Origin: Clostridia bacterium
Lineage (GTDB): Bacteria; Acidobacteriota; Terriglobia; Terriglobales; Acidobacteriaceae
Direction: 5' to 3'
Length of the DNA stretch: 64,000 bases
NCBI GenBank assembly: GCA_035561135.1
Contig: DATMYA010000008.1
Span: 434,001 to 498,000, forward strand
The notes under the pieces are model-generated. The model had not been told where the DNA came from and did no database searches. It saw nothing but the letters and a program-made list of their open reading frames with translations. Positions 33,522 through 44,500 of this stretch are shown piece by piece (positions within the stretch are counted from its first letter, which is position 1; each line of letters opens with the position of its first letter). A program made the translations under genes and the position numbers.

Positions 33522-34829
33522 TTGACTTCTACCGAAACAAAGAACGAAAACGTGAGCGCGTGCACCCGCGAGGTTTCCATCGAGATTCCCGCCGATGTCG
33601 TGACGCGCCAAACCGAGTCTGTCATCAGCAAGTATCAGAAGATGGCCCGCATCCCGGGCTTCCGCCGCGGCAAGACGCCGGCGACGATCATCCGCCAGAA
33701 GTTTATGGAAGACATCCGCACGGAGGTCGCGGAGACGCTCATTCCGAAATACTTCAAGGAAGAAGCGGAAAAGCAGAGCCTTGTGCCGGTATCACAGCCT
33801 CGAGTGACCGATCTGCATATCCATGACGGCGAACCGCTACGGTTCAAGGCAACATTTGAGGTAATGCCGGAAATCGAAGTGAGCGGATATCAGGAACTCC
33901 GTCCAGAGCCTGTGGTGGTCACGGTCACCGACGAAGAAGTCGGGCAGACGCTGGAGAACATTCGCCAACAGCACGCGACATATACCAATGTAGAAGAAGA
34001 TCGCCCGTTGCAGGATGGCGACTTCGCGCAGGCCAGTTTCAAAGGTTCTGCTAAGACGGATGGCGAATCGCCTGCCGAAGGTGAAAACAAACCGGTCGAG
34101 ATGGACGAAGTGCTAGTGGAGATTGGCGGCAGCAACACCATCGCAGAATTTTCAGAAAACCTGCGAGGCGCCAAGGCGGGAGAGGAACGCAATTTCGAAG
34201 TTACTTACCCCCAGGATTTCTCCGATCAGCGCCTCTCCGGCAAGACCTTCCAGTACCAGGTGAAGATCAAAGGCATCAAACAAAAGAGCGTGCCCGAATT
34301 GAATGACGAGTTCGTTAAGGAACTGGGTGGCGAATTCACCACGCTCGACGAATTGAAGGCGAAGATCCGCGAGGGCATGCAGCAAGAGAAGGAGCACCAG
34401 GCCGAGCATCAGGCAAAAGACAAGATCGTCGAGGATCTGGTGAACAAGTATCAGTTCGACGTTCCTGACTCACTGGTTGAGCAACAGATCGATGTGCGTC
34501 TCGACAGGGGTTTGCGCGCTCTGGCCGCGCAGGGAATGAAGACGGAAGATTTGAAGAAGCTGGATTTTGCGCGTTTGCGCGATGGACAGAGGGAAGCTGC
34601 GAAGCGTGAAGTTAAGGCGTCTCTGCTGCTGGAAAAGATTGCTGACAGTGAGAAGATCGAAGTGAGCGATGATGAGTTAGCAAGAGAGATTGAGGGGATC
34701 GCGCGGCAGATGAACCAGACGCCGGAAGCCATCCGGGCTCGTTTGACACAGGATGGGGCCGTCGATAGAATCCGGGACAGAATCCGCAACGAAAAAGCCC
34801 TCGAATTTTTGTACCGCAGATCCGCATAG
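33522..34829 (+). CDS. tig: Trigger factor
   Basis: A 435-residue ribosome-associated chaperone and prolyl isomerase. The ribosome-docking signature is IPGFRRGKTP (residues about 44-53), followed by the FKBP-like PPIase domain (about 150-240; GDFAQASFKG, YPQDFSDQRLSGKTFQYQVKIKGIK) and the helical arms. TTG 33522 is the start, with GGAAGG about 12 bp before it. An acidic insert within the PPIase domain (KTDGESPAEGENKPVEMDE) is a little longer than usual. It heads the tig-clpP-clpX-lon block. Confidence 0.96.
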   Translation: MTSTETKNENVSACTREVSIEIPADVVTRQTESVISKYQKMARIPGFRRGKTPATIIRQKFMEDIRTEVAETLIPKYFKEEAEKQSLVPVSQPRVTDLHIHDGEPLRFKATFEVMPEIEVSGYQELRPEPVVVTVTDEEVGQTLENIRQQHATYTNVEEDRPLQDGDFAQASFKGSAKTDGESPAEGENKPVEMDEVLVEIGGSNTIAEFSENLRGAKAGEERNFEVTYPQDFSDQRLSGKTFQYQVKIKGIKQKSVPELNDEFVKELGGEFTTLDELKAKIREGMQQEKEHQAEHQAKDKIVEDLVNKYQFDVPDSLVEQQIDVRLDRGLRALAAQGMKTEDLKKLDFARLRDGQREAAKREVKASLLLEKIADSEKIEVSDDELAREIEGIARQMNQTPEAIRARLTQDGAVDRIRDRIRNEKALEFLYRRSA

Positions 34830-34927
34830 GGCGGGCTGCTTTCCACCCTTTCCTACAATCAAGCAACTCGGAAGTGTAGGCACGGGCTGAGGCACCCACG
34901 CGGGGCCGCACAAAAGGAGCGGAAACT

Positions 34928-35512
34928 ATGCTTGTGCCCATGGTGATCGAACAAACCAGCAGGGGCGAGCGCGCGTACGACATCTACTCCCGGTTGCTGC
35001 GGGACAACATCATCTTCATCGGCACTCCTATCGACGACAATGTGGCGAACCTGGTGATCGCCCAGTTGCTGTTCCTGGAAGCCGAGGACCCGGAGAAGGA
35101 TATCTCGTTGTACATCAACTCGCCGGGCGGCTCGATTACGGCGGGCATGGCAATCTACGACACGATGCAGTTCATCCGTCCAGACGTTACGACAATCTGC
35201 ATTGGACAGGCAGCTTCAATGGCTGCGCTGCTGCTAACGGCCGGCGCCGCAGGCAAGCGTTATGCTCTCCCCACTTCACGTATTCTGATCCATCAGCCGC
35301 TTATGTCCGGACTCTCGGGCCAGGCGACCGATATCGACATCCATGCCCGGGAGATCCTGCGGATGCGCGAGATCACGAACCAGCTGCTCGCCAAACACAC
35401 AGGCCAACAACTGGAAAAGGTGGAGAAGGATGTCGAGCGTGACTTCATCATGAACGCGCAACAGGCGAAGGAATACGGGATCATCGACGACATCATCTAC
35501 AAGCACAAATAG
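34928..35512 (+). CDS. clpP: ATP-dependent Clp protease proteolytic subunit
   Basis: A 194-residue serine peptidase. The triad is Ser97 (GQAASMAA), His122 (LIHQPL) and Asp172 (VERDFIMNA). The protein forms the tetradecameric barrel that ClpX feeds. Length and active-site spacing match classical ClpP. AAAGGAG (about 34913-34919) precedes ATG 34928. It stands 98 bp after tig and about 290 bp before clpX. Confidence 0.97.
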   Translation: MLVPMVIEQTSRGERAYDIYSRLLRDNIIFIGTPIDDNVANLVIAQLLFLEAEDPEKDISLYINSPGGSITAGMAIYDTMQFIRPDVTTICIGQAASMAALLLTAGAAGKRYALPTSRILIHQPLMSGLSGQATDIDIHAREILRMREITNQLLAKHTGQQLEKVEKDVERDFIMNAQQAKEYGIIDDIIYKHK

Positions 35513-35805
35513 TAGATGACGGTGGGCCATTGAACCTTCAGCAGGGTAGTAGGGTAATTGACGGATTTCACGCGGCCCAGACTTGAGAGATGATCGGCGT
35601 ATTGCATATCCCTCCGATCGGATTATCCGGGCGGCACGGTTAACAAAGCATTAGCAATGGGAAGCAGCTCCGGAGCTTGACCATCCCCGGGGTGAACAAT
35701 CGGGAACGTCTCTCCGACCGGCGCTACATCAGCCATCCGTTTGAATGGCTCTGTAAATGCGAGGAAGCCGGGAAGGGCGTGCAGGTGAAGTAAAAGGAGT
35801 ATCCA

Positions 35806-37083
35806 TTGAAATCCAGGTCCGGTTCTGATGAAGTATTACGGTGTTCGTTCTGTCACAAGTCCCAGGACGCCGTAGCAAAACTGATTTCTTCGCCTAGCGA
35901 CTACCCTCGCGCCTATATTTGCGATGAGTGTGTTGCGGTCTGCAATTCCATTCTGGAAGACGATCGCACAGAAGCGCAGCCGGCCGCCGCTCCGAACCAT
36001 CTGCCCAAGCCTCACGAAGTGAAAGTGTTTCTCGATGAGTACGTGATTGGGCAGGAGCAGACCAAGAAGAAGCTGGCTGTTGCCGTCTACAACCACTACA
36101 AGCGCGTGTACATGAACCGGCAGCGGACCAGCGAAGTCGAACTGGCCAAGTCGAATATTCTGCTGATTGGCCCTACTGGCACAGGCAAGACGCTGCTTGC
36201 ACAGACGCTGGCCAAGATGCTGGATGTGCCTTTTGCAATCGTGGACGCGACGACACTGACCGAAGCGGGTTACGTCGGCGAAGACGTTGAGAACATCATC
36301 CTGAAGCTGCTGCAAGCGGCGGACGGCGATGTGGCTCGCGCGCAGACTGGCATCATCTACATCGACGAGATCGATAAGATCGGGCGGAAGGACGAGAACC
36401 CGTCCATCACTCGCGACGTAAGCGGTGAAGGCGTGCAGCAGGCCTTGCTGAAAATTCTTGAGGGGACGGTTGCCAATGTTCCACCCCAGGGTGGACGCAA
36501 GCACCCGCACCAGGAGTTCACGCCGGTCGATACGACAAACATTCTGTTCATCTGTGGCGGCGCGTTCGTCGGACTGGAGCGCATCATCGGCAGGCGTGTG
36601 GGCAAGCGAGCGATGGGCTTCCGCAGCGGTGAAGAGGGCGGCGACAATGAACTCCTGGGCGGCCAGAAGCGCGACAGTGAGTTGTTGCAGCGCGCGGAGC
36701 CGCAGGACCTTGTCAAGTTCGGACTGATTCCAGAATTCGTTGGCCGCATGCCCGTCATGGGCGTACTTAGCGACCTTGACGAGAGTGCTCTCGTCGAAAT
36801 CCTTACGCGTCCAAAGAATGCAATTGTGAAACAGTACCAGCGGCTGTTTGAATTCGAGAACGTTCGCTTAAGGTTCACCGACGATGCACTGCGCGCGATT
36901 TCGCGCGAAGCGATGCAACGCAAGGTTGGAGCGCGTGGCCTCCGCATGATCCTGGAAGAACTGATGCTCGACTTGATGTATCACTTGCCGAGCCAGAAGA
37001 AGCTGAAGGAATTTGAGGTGACGAGCGAGATGGTAGAAAAGCGCGAACTCTCGTCGCCCCTCATTGAAAAACAAGCCAGCTAG
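35806..37083 (+). CDS. clpX: ClpX, unfoldase subunit of ClpXP
   Basis: A 425-residue AAA+ unfoldase. The N-terminal zinc-binding domain has Cys13/Cys16 and Cys39/Cys42 (CSFC...CDEC). Walker A is GPTGTGKT (about 122), Walker [12 protein letters not shown], and the pore-1 GYVGED region and RKH loop ([10 protein letters not shown]) are present; the C-terminal small domain carries the [15 protein letters not shown] sequence. TTG 35806 has AAGGAG before it. The 293-bp gap upstream shows nothing clear. It ends at a strong terminator. Confidence 0.98.
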   Translation: MKSRSGSDEVLRCSFCHKSQDAVAKLISSPSDYPRAYICDECVAVCNSILEDDRTEAQPAAAPNHLPKPHEVKVFLDEYVIGQEQTKKKLAVAVYNHYKRVYMNRQRTSEVELAKSNILLIGPTGTGKTLLAQTLAKMLDVPFAIVDATTLTEAGYVGEDVENIILKLLQAADGDVARAQTGIIYIDEIDKIGRKDENPSITRDVSGEGVQQALLKILEGTVANVPPQGGRKHPHQEFTPVDTTNILFICGGAFVGLERIIGRRVGKRAMGFRSGEEGGDNELLGGQKRDSELLQRAEPQDLVKFGLIPEFVGRMPVMGVLSDLDESALVEILTRPKNAIVKQYQRLFEFENVRLRFTDDALRAISREAMQRKVGARGLRMILEELMLDLMYHLPSQKKLKEFEVTSEMVEKRELSSPLIEKQAS

Positions 37084-37096
37084 GTTACGGATTCGC

Positions 37097-37133
37097 CTGA
37101 AACGCCCGGCCAGGAGCCGGGCGTTTCAGTTTT
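37097..37133 (+). terminator. Rho-independent terminator after clpX
   Basis: CTGAAACGCCCGGC (37097-37110), a 5-nt loop CAGGA, and GCCGGGCGTTTCAG (37116-37129), then TTTT. A 14-bp perfect stem separates clpX from lon. Confidence 0.95.
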
Positions 37134-37395
37134 CCGTACAACGCGACTTGGCGGTTCAATTACTAAAGTATAAGAAGCTTGTTGCCGAAGGCGTTTGCAG
37201 GTTCGCCCCGTTTCCGGCCCCATTCCCGGAATCATATTGGTACCGTTCTAAGAAGGTTCGGGACTGGGTAGCAGCGGTTGCCGACGCGTGTCTGATGTAG
37301 TAGGCTCGAATTACAGATGTACGTGCGGCAATCTGGGGAATAGCTTGCAAGTGATTGATTTTGCAAGCCATAGCCGCACAGGAAAGCGGGGCAGA

Positions 37396-39801
37396 GTGAC
37401 TCAAGTGAAGGAAAAATTCGAGACGCGTAAGCTGCCGATGATGCCCATTCGGGACGTCGTCATCTTCCCGCACATGATGACGCCATTCGTCGTCGGTCGC
37501 GAGTCCAGCGTGCGCGCCTTGGAAGAGGCGTTAGCGTCGGACAAGAAGATATTCTTGGCAACACAGCACGACGCCAGCGTTGACGAGCCGAAGCCGAACG
37601 AGATTTACCAGGTCGGCACGATCGTCAACATCGTCCAGAGTCTCAAGTTACCCGACGGAAACATCAAGGTTCTGGTTGAAGGTATCGAGCGCGGCAAGAT
37701 TCTGCAGGTGATCGACACTGACGGCTTCTACGAATCGACTGTTCGGACCGTGAAGTATACGCCCGAGGTGACGCCGCAAATCGAGTCGGCGATGCAGCGC
37801 GTGATCTCGCTGTTTGAACAGTACGTAAAGCTCTGCCAATCGCTGAACTACGAGACAATGGCCGCCACCGTCCGCATGGAAGATATGTCCAAGCTGACGG
37901 ATACCATCGCGGCGAACCTGCAGCTCTCGATCGAGGAAAAACAGGAACTGCTGGAGATTTTCGACCCGGTGGAGCGACTGAACCGCGTCGCTGACGTACT
38001 CGATATCGAAATCGAGAAGTTGAACATGGACCGCACCATCCAGTCGCGCGTGAAGCGCCAGATGGAGCGAGCCCAGAAAGAGTACTACCTCAACGAGAAA
38101 ATCAAAGCCATCCAGAAGGAACTGGGGCGCGGCGAAAAGAGCGAATGGGACGAGTTGAAGAAGAAGGTGGATTCGGCCGGAATGCCGAAGGATGTGCATG
38201 AGAAGGCTATCCAGGAACTGAAGAAGCTGGAAGCCATGCCGCCAATGTCCGCCGAGTCAACGGTTTCGCGCAACTACCTGGACTGGCTGCTCGCCGTTCC
38301 CTGGAAGAAGAAGTCCAAGGAAATCCGCAGCATCGAACATGCGGAGAAGATTCTCAACGAAGATCACTACGGGCTGGAGAAGATCAAGGACCGCATCCTT
38401 GAGTTCCTCGCCGTACGCCAACTTGTGAAGAATCCGAAGGGCTCGATCCTGTGCTTCGTGGGACCTCCCGGCGTGGGCAAGACTTCGCTTGGGATGTCGA
38501 TCGCGAAGGCTACGGGGCGTAAGTTCGTGCGCATGTCGCTGGGCGGCGTGCGAGACGAAGCCGAGATCCGCGGACATCGCCGGACCTATATCGGTGCGCT
38601 GCCTGGCCAAATTATCCAGATGATGAAAAAGGCAGGAACCAAGAACCCGATCTTCATGCTGGATGAGGTCGACAAAATGTCGATGGACTTCCGCGGCGAC
38701 CCGTCCTCGGCGCTGCTCGAAGTTCTCGATCCCGAACAGAACTTCATGTTCGTGGATCACTATCTCGACGTTGAGTACGACCTGTCGCAGGTGTTCTTTA
38801 TCGCGACGGCAAACGTGATGCACACCATCCCTGCCCCGCTACAGGACCGCATGGAAGTGCTTCGTCTGCACGGCTACACCGAGCAGGAAAAACTGGAGAT
38901 TGCGAAGCAATACCTGGTGAAAAAGCAACGCGAGCAAGCCGGCCTGACCGAAGCCAACATCAGATTCACGGAAGGTGGGCTGAAGCAGATCATCCGGTAC
39001 TACACGCGGGAAGCAGGCGTCCGCAACGCCGAGCGCGAAATCGGCAACATCTGCCGCAAGGTGGCGCGCCGCGTTGTGAAGGATGGCGACAAGTACTCCA
39101 TCGAAGTCACGGAGGCCAACGTCAGCGAGTTCCTGGGTGTTGAGAAGTTCCGCGACACGGCGGCGAACGACAGAAGCGAGATTGGAGTCGTCACGGGCCT
39201 TGCATGGACGGAAGTTGGCGGTTCAATTCTGAGCACAGAAGTTTCCGTCGTGGATGGCAAGGGCAAGCTGACGCTAACCGGAAAACTCGGGGACGTGATG
39301 CAGGAGTCGGCACAGGCTGCCATGAGCTACGTGCGCTCGCGCGCCCATGGTCTTGGCCTGCCCCGCGACTTCTATCGCAACGTCGATATCCACGTGCATG
39401 TGCCAGAAGGGGCTATCCCGAAAGACGGCCCGTCGGCCGGCATCACGATGGCTACCGCGCTGGCAAGCGCACTCAGCAAGATTCCTGTTCGGCGCGACGT
39501 CGCAATGACTGGCGAGATAACGCTGCGCGGCAAAGTGCTGGCGATCGGCGGCCTTAAGGAAAAACTACTGGCGGCACACCGCGCGGGCATCATGGAAGCC
39601 ATCATGCCCAAGGAGAACGAGAAGGACCTGGCGGACCTTCCGGAGAATCTACGGAGCGAGATGAAGCTTCATTTCGTGGAAACCATGGATGACGTGCTGC
39701 GGCTTGCGCTGGAGCGTCCGCTGCCCGACGTGACGGCTGAAGAAGCGGCTCCGATCGGCACAATTCCTCCACCGCCGGAGTCGCCCACCGCGCGTCAGTA
39801 A
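37396..39801 (+). CDS. lon: ATP-dependent protease Lon
   Basis: An 801-residue protease from GTG 37396. The N-terminal LON substrate-recognition domain starts [24 protein letters not shown]. The AAA+ core has Walker [10 protein letters not shown] (about 360) and the [22 protein letters not shown] and FMLDEVDKM motifs. The Ser-Lys peptidase has Ser in [11 protein letters not shown] and Lys in [17 protein letters not shown]. The open frame begins at 37288, but that N-terminal part looks non-native, so 37396 is chosen. Lon removes damaged and regulatory proteins. Confidence 0.97.
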   Translation: MTQVKEKFETRKLPMMPIRDVVIFPHMMTPFVVGRESSVRALEEALASDKKIFLATQHDASVDEPKPNEIYQVGTIVNIVQSLKLPDGNIKVLVEGIERGKILQVIDTDGFYESTVRTVKYTPEVTPQIESAMQRVISLFEQYVKLCQSLNYETMAATVRMEDMSKLTDTIAANLQLSIEEKQELLEIFDPVERLNRVADVLDIEIEKLNMDRTIQSRVKRQMERAQKEYYLNEKIKAIQKELGRGEKSEWDELKKKVDSAGMPKDVHEKAIQELKKLEAMPPMSAESTVSRNYLDWLLAVPWKKKSKEIRSIEHAEKILNEDHYGLEKIKDRILEFLAVRQLVKNPKGSILCFVGPPGVGKTSLGMSIAKATGRKFVRMSLGGVRDEAEIRGHRRTYIGALPGQIIQMMKKAGTKNPIFMLDEVDKMSMDFRGDPSSALLEVLDPEQNFMFVDHYLDVEYDLSQVFFIATANVMHTIPAPLQDRMEVLRLHGYTEQEKLEIAKQYLVKKQREQAGLTEANIRFTEGGLKQIIRYYTREAGVRNAEREIGNICRKVARRVVKDGDKYSIEVTEANVSEFLGVEKFRDTAANDRSEIGVVTGLAWTEVGGSILSTEVSVVDGKGKLTLTGKLGDVMQESAQAAMSYVRSRAHGLGLPRDFYRNVDIHVHVPEGAIPKDGPSAGITMATALASALSKIPVRRDVAMTGEITLRGKVLAIGGLKEKLLAAHRAGIMEAIMPKENEKDLADLPENLRSEMKLHFVETMDDVLRLALERPLPDVTAEEAAPIGTIPPPPESPTARQ

Positions 39802-39816
39802 CATTAACATTGGCTT

Positions 39817-39849
39817 CAGGTGGAGCAGACCAACGTCGTGCTCCACCTG
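39817..39849. other. 11-bp perfect hairpin downstream of lon
   Basis: CAGGTGGAGCA (39817-39827) pairs with TGCTCCACCTG (39839-39849) with an 11-nt loop. It lacks a T tract, so it may stabilise the lon message or assist rho-dependent termination. Confidence 0.55.
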
Positions 39850-40045
39850 AGAGCCAAGGCCCCAAGCGACGGGCAGTCGGCGAACCAATGCCCGGGCATA
39901 TTCCCCAGCCCGGGTTTCCTTCGGCAATTTTTTCAGCGACAAGCGAGGTACTCGAGTCGAGGCACTCGCGATATGATGTATAAGCAAACTGTGACATCGT
40001 GAACCGAGACGGCAAGGGCGCGGACACGACGCGAAATCGTAACTC

Positions 40046-40660
40046 ATGAAAGTTCTAACCAAATTCATGATGTCGGCTGCCGACCCGCAGCGCTTCCCTT
40101 CGCCGGGAGCGCCCGAAGTCGCGTTCATCGGGCGATCAAACGTCGGCAAATCCAGCCTGATCAATTCGCTCGTGGGAAACAAGATCGCGAAGACAAGCAA
40201 CACGCCCGGACGAACGCAGACGATCAACTTCTTTGAGATTCGCTGGCCAGGCCGCCCTCGGCCCGACATTGTTTTTGCCGACCTGCCCGGCTATGGATAT
40301 GCTCGCGTGCCGCGCGAACTCACCCAGGAGTGGCCCAAGTTTATTGAGCCTTATCTCAGCCAGCGGCTTAATCTGGCGCTATGTCTCTGCCTGGTGGATG
40401 CCAATGTTCCGCCACAACAAAGCGATGCGCAGATGGTGGAGTGGCTTCGCACGACGAATCGGCCATTCATGGTGGTTGCAACAAAGGCAGACCGCGTCGG
40501 CACGCGTCTCGTGGCTTCACTTAACGCTCTCAAGAAGGAACTCGGGATAGAGACGATCGTTGCGTATTCGTCCAAAAGCGGCGCCGGACGCGATGAACTG
40601 TGGCGCGCCATTCGCGAAGCTGGCGAGCGACACCACGACGCGCAACCAGAGGCTTCCTAG
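40046..40660 (+). CDS. engB: Ribosome biogenesis GTPase EngB (YsxC)
   Basis: A 204-residue GTPase needed for 50S subunit assembly. G1 is GRSNVGKSS (about 29-37), G2/switch I NTPGRTQTINFFEI, G3 DLPGYGYARVP, G4 TKAD (VVATKADRVG), and G5 around YSSKSGAG. Length is normal. It starts about 245 bp after lon, and the gap holds only the hairpin at 39817. It completes the housekeeping block. Confidence 0.96.
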   Translation: MKVLTKFMMSAADPQRFPSPGAPEVAFIGRSNVGKSSLINSLVGNKIAKTSNTPGRTQTINFFEIRWPGRPRPDIVFADLPGYGYARVPRELTQEWPKFIEPYLSQRLNLALCLCLVDANVPPQQSDAQMVEWLRTTNRPFMVVATKADRVGTRLVASLNALKKELGIETIVAYSSKSGAGRDELWRAIREAGERHHDAQPEAS

Positions 40661-40848
40661 AAAACCCTGAAGCAAAGCCGGGCGTTTCCGGGTACGTCTC
40701 ACGACACGCTCATACTGCTGACAAAATCATGCTACGGACGATCTGCTTCGTTTCCAGCGAGGCACAAAGCAGGTCCTTCAAGATGACCCATCTCTCTTTC
40801 GAGTTCACTTGCTAGATTTGTCAGCTCCGAGTCAATCTTTGCGGCGTG

Positions 40849-41511
40849 TCAGCTTTCGAAGAAGCGGGTCTCGTCGATCAGCGGGACGAAGCGGCAGGCG
40901 TCGAGTTGGGTGATACGAGGCTCGCCGTGAAGCTTGCGCACGAGTTGAAGTGTTTGCACATCGGGCGGGCCAACGGGGATCACCATGTTGCCACCTTCGG
41001 CAAGTTGCGCGACCAGTGCATCGGGGATGCGCACCGCAGCAGCGGCGACGATGATGGCGTCGAACGGCGCTTGCTCGGGAAGACCCTTGCTGCCATCTCC
41101 GACCGCGACTACGACGTTCTTGTAACCGAGGCGGCTAAGAATTTCATTGGCCTGGCGTGCAAGCCCGGTATGTCGTTCGATGGTGTATACCTGTCCTGCG
41201 ATCCGCGCCAGCACTGCCGCCTCGTATCCGGTGCCGGTACCGACTTCCAGCACCTTGTCTTCGGCGCGCAAAGCCAGCGCCTCGACCATGGCAGCGACGA
41301 TATACGGCTGCGAAACGGTTTGGCCGGACGCGATGGGGAGAGGGTGATCGGCGTAGGCATCGCCCCAGTAGCCTGGATCGATGAACTCGTGTCGCGGCAC
41401 CGTCTCCATGGCCGAGAGCACGCGTTCATCCCGTATGCCGCGCTGGCGCAGTTGCGTTTCAACCATCACGTTGCGCGCGACCCTGAAGCGGTCTGAAACA
41501 TCTTCCGGCAT
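40849..41511 (-). CDS. pcm: Protein-L-isoaspartate O-methyltransferase
   Basis: A 220-residue SAM-dependent repair enzyme. Its substrate-binding N-terminus is VETQLRQRGIRDERVLSAMETVPRHEFID, the isoAsp-binding GQTVSQPYIVA follows, and motif I of the methyltransferase fold is VLEVGTGTGYEAAVLA. ATG 41511 is 30 bp from the tamB stop, so it is the last gene of the bamA operon. It repairs isoaspartate in aged proteins. The link with envelope assembly may be a matter of operon order only. Confidence 0.96.
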   Translation of the reverse strand: MPEDVSDRFRVARNVMVETQLRQRGIRDERVLSAMETVPRHEFIDPGYWGDAYADHPLPIASGQTVSQPYIVAAMVEALALRAEDKVLEVGTGTGYEAAVLARIAGQVYTIERHTGLARQANEILSRLGYKNVVVAVGDGSKGLPEQAPFDAIIVAAAAVRIPDALVAQLAEGGNMVIPVGPPDVQTLQLVRKLHGEPRITQLDACRFVPLIDETRFFES

Positions 41512-41541
41512 ATCGAACTGAAGCCACCGAAGAGGTTGATG

Positions 41542-44500
41542 CTATTTCTTGCGCTGACGCACCCTGATGTCGAAACCCAGGACACCGTTCTGGTCGCGCA
41601 CCGCAAGGATAGAAACGTTGCGGTTCAGGTTGTACTCCATCTGGATGATCTGCTGCGCGGACTGCGACAGGTTTGTGATGTACGTCAGCGTGATCTTGTT
41701 CGAGACCTGCTGCTCGATCGTAAGCCGCGCGTTCGGGTTGTTCTCAGGCCCGCCGACCTGCGGGTCGATTTTAATCCTGCTCACGCCAAACAGTTTCTGC
41801 ACGCGACTGCTGACGGTGGCGTTCAGAGCTTGTCCGAGCAGCGCGTTCGATGCCGTTTCCGTCATGTTAGGTAGCTGCTGCGGGTTGTACATCTGTGCCG
41901 TCGCAGATTCCTCGCGAGTTCGGCCGAGCGCCAGCAAGGCGATGATGTCGCCGGTCGGTAGCGGCGGGTCGGAACGATACGTAGTGCTCAGCTTGTCCAC
42001 CGAGCCATGAAAGCCCAGCGAAATCTCATAATCCCGGACTCGCGCGGAGGCTTCAACATCCAGCACCGGCTCGATGCGAACCGGATTCGTGAACGTGATA
42101 TCGCCACGCTCGAGGTGATACTTGGTCGCGTTGAAGAATACGTCGCCTTCCACGATGTTCACGCGTCCGAGGACCGTAGGATGGGTACCTGTGCCGCGCA
42201 GCCGCAGATCGACGTCGCCCGACACCTTGGCCAATGAGGTCTGTACCTGCAACTCCGGTGTGGAGATCACGTGTACGTCGAAGCGCAGGTTGTTAAGCGG
42301 CGAATCCGGCTTGGGCGTTTGCGGTGCCTGCTTACTGCTGGCGAGATAGAGCGCGAAGTCAAAGCGGGGATTCAGCCCGAACTTTGTGATCGTCACGTCG
42401 CCGGAGAGGAGCGAGTTCTTTATCGTTCCTGCGAGCATAAGGTCAGCATCGGCTGTCGCACTGATACCCGGCGGATAACGCAGCCGTATATCTTTTCCGC
42501 TTGCCGAAAGGTTGAAGGTGAAGGCGCGATCAAAGGTGATGAAGCCTCCGATGTTCAGCATGCCTCCGCCGCTACGGGCTGTCAGTTGCTGGACATGGAG
42601 GCGGTTTTGCGTGAACACCATGGTGCCATTGATGTCGCTGAGGCCATTCGGCAGGTCGATATACGAAATGCCTCCGTTCGAAATCTGTACCTGACCCTGC
42701 AATGCCGGGCGGTTGATCGTGCCTCCCACGGTGACGCCAAACTCGGATGTCCCGTAAGCCATCAGGTCGGGACCGAAGCTTTGCAGCAGCTTCATGTTCA
42801 CTTTGCCGTCGAGCCTCAGGTTGAGTCTGCGAGCGCCGCCAAGTTCTGCGGTACCGCCGGCGTTGATAAAATGCGCCTCCTCACCTTCGAGGCGGAAGCT
42901 CTCGACGCGAATGACCTGGTTCGCCATGACGAAACGCAACGGCCTGGCACTCTGCACGCGAACATTCTCAACTTCGGCCGAGAACTGGTCGATGGTCGCA
43001 ATGGCACTCAGCAGTTTCGGCTGCTTCAGCGGCCCGTCCACGACGATATTCCCGGCCATCGAGGAGCGCCCCGTAACGCTTCCTGTCACAAAGCTCTTTA
43101 ACAAAGGATTGACGTTGAGGCTCCCAAACCGCACCACGAGATGACCAGGCATGTCTCCGCGCAGGTGGACGTTTCCGTCCATCGTGAGATTTGCGTTCTG
43201 GAAATTCGAACGCGCAGAGACCAGCATCTCCATTCCCTGTGTCTTTGCGTCGGCATTCAAGTCACCGAGCTTCTCACCGTTGACTACCAAATTACGCATC
43301 CGCAACCGAGCATTCAGGACAGGCTCCTTGAGCGTGCCCGAACCCGATGCATCCACGTTCAGCAATCCGTCCACCTGGAGCTTCTTCTGGAGTTGCTTGA
43401 CTTGCGCCATGCGCAGGTCGGCTCCGTGCAAGTCGAAACGGAACACTTCCGATTTCGTGTTGTAAGCAGCTCCGCCGCGGACACGCCCGACATCGCTTTC
43501 GAGAACGATGTTACGGAGCTGAGCTTCCTGTCCGCCGAAAACGATGTCTGAGTTGAGGGAGCGAATCGGCTGGCCGTATGCCACGGCATCCGTGAGCGCG
43601 AAGCGCCCGCTGCCGTGCGTGTTGTTCTTTGTGCCGCTGACCTGGACGTTGGCGTCCAGCATGCCGGTGATGGGATAGTCGTAGCCGGCGATGGATTGCA
43701 ACTCCGCGACTTCGGCGTTGGTGACGTTCAATCTGGCTGTGAATGGCGAAGCGTCGGTGAAAGATCCTTGCGTCAAGGTTGCGCTCGCGTCGATCTTGAC
43801 TTGGGCATTTCCACGGCGCAGCGTGCCGTGGCTCACCGAAGCCTGGATCTGTGAATACTGCACATCGGCTGAGAGCCTGTCCCAATGTATGCGGCGCTGC
43901 ACGGGCTGCGACCCTAACACGGGGATGGTTGCCGCGGCGTTCGCGAGCTGTGAGTTTTCAGCTACGCCCTGGCTGGGCTGCGTAGGTGCAGGCGTGTACA
44001 CGGTCGTGAAATCCTGGAGTTCCAGGTGGCCTGCAAGCGAAGGCGCGGTTAACCTGCCCGACATGGTTCCGTTGAACGCCAGCACGCCGGCTATGTCGAC
44101 GGGCAGCGGCTCCGGGCCACGCACGGCATCAATCAATGGCTTGAACTCGCCAACGTTGCTGCTGTCGATCGCAAAGCGCAGATTCGCGCGAGTTCTGCCA
44201 AGCGACCCGGTTGCGCTCAGCCGCGTCGCCCGCGTGACGAGGTTCATCTCTGACAAGTCCAGCGCCTGCGAGCGTGCGCTGTACGCCCCGCGTATGTTCG
44301 CCGTAACCGGAAGTTGCTCGGGAGGAACGAAGGCAGGCGGAGTCACGTCCAGCGCTATGGAGGCTTGAGTATCGGACGCCGATCCGGTCCACCGTGCAAC
44401 GACTGTTCCGCCGGTAGCGCCAACGAGATTCAGCCGATCGAGCGGCACCTCGCGACTGGAGAGTGCTTCCGCGATTTGCTGTACCGGAATCGAGTGGATA

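Noticed and set aside
40846-41496. 216-residue plus-strand open frame opposite pcm
   Set aside because: Pcm motifs are unmistakable on the other strand.
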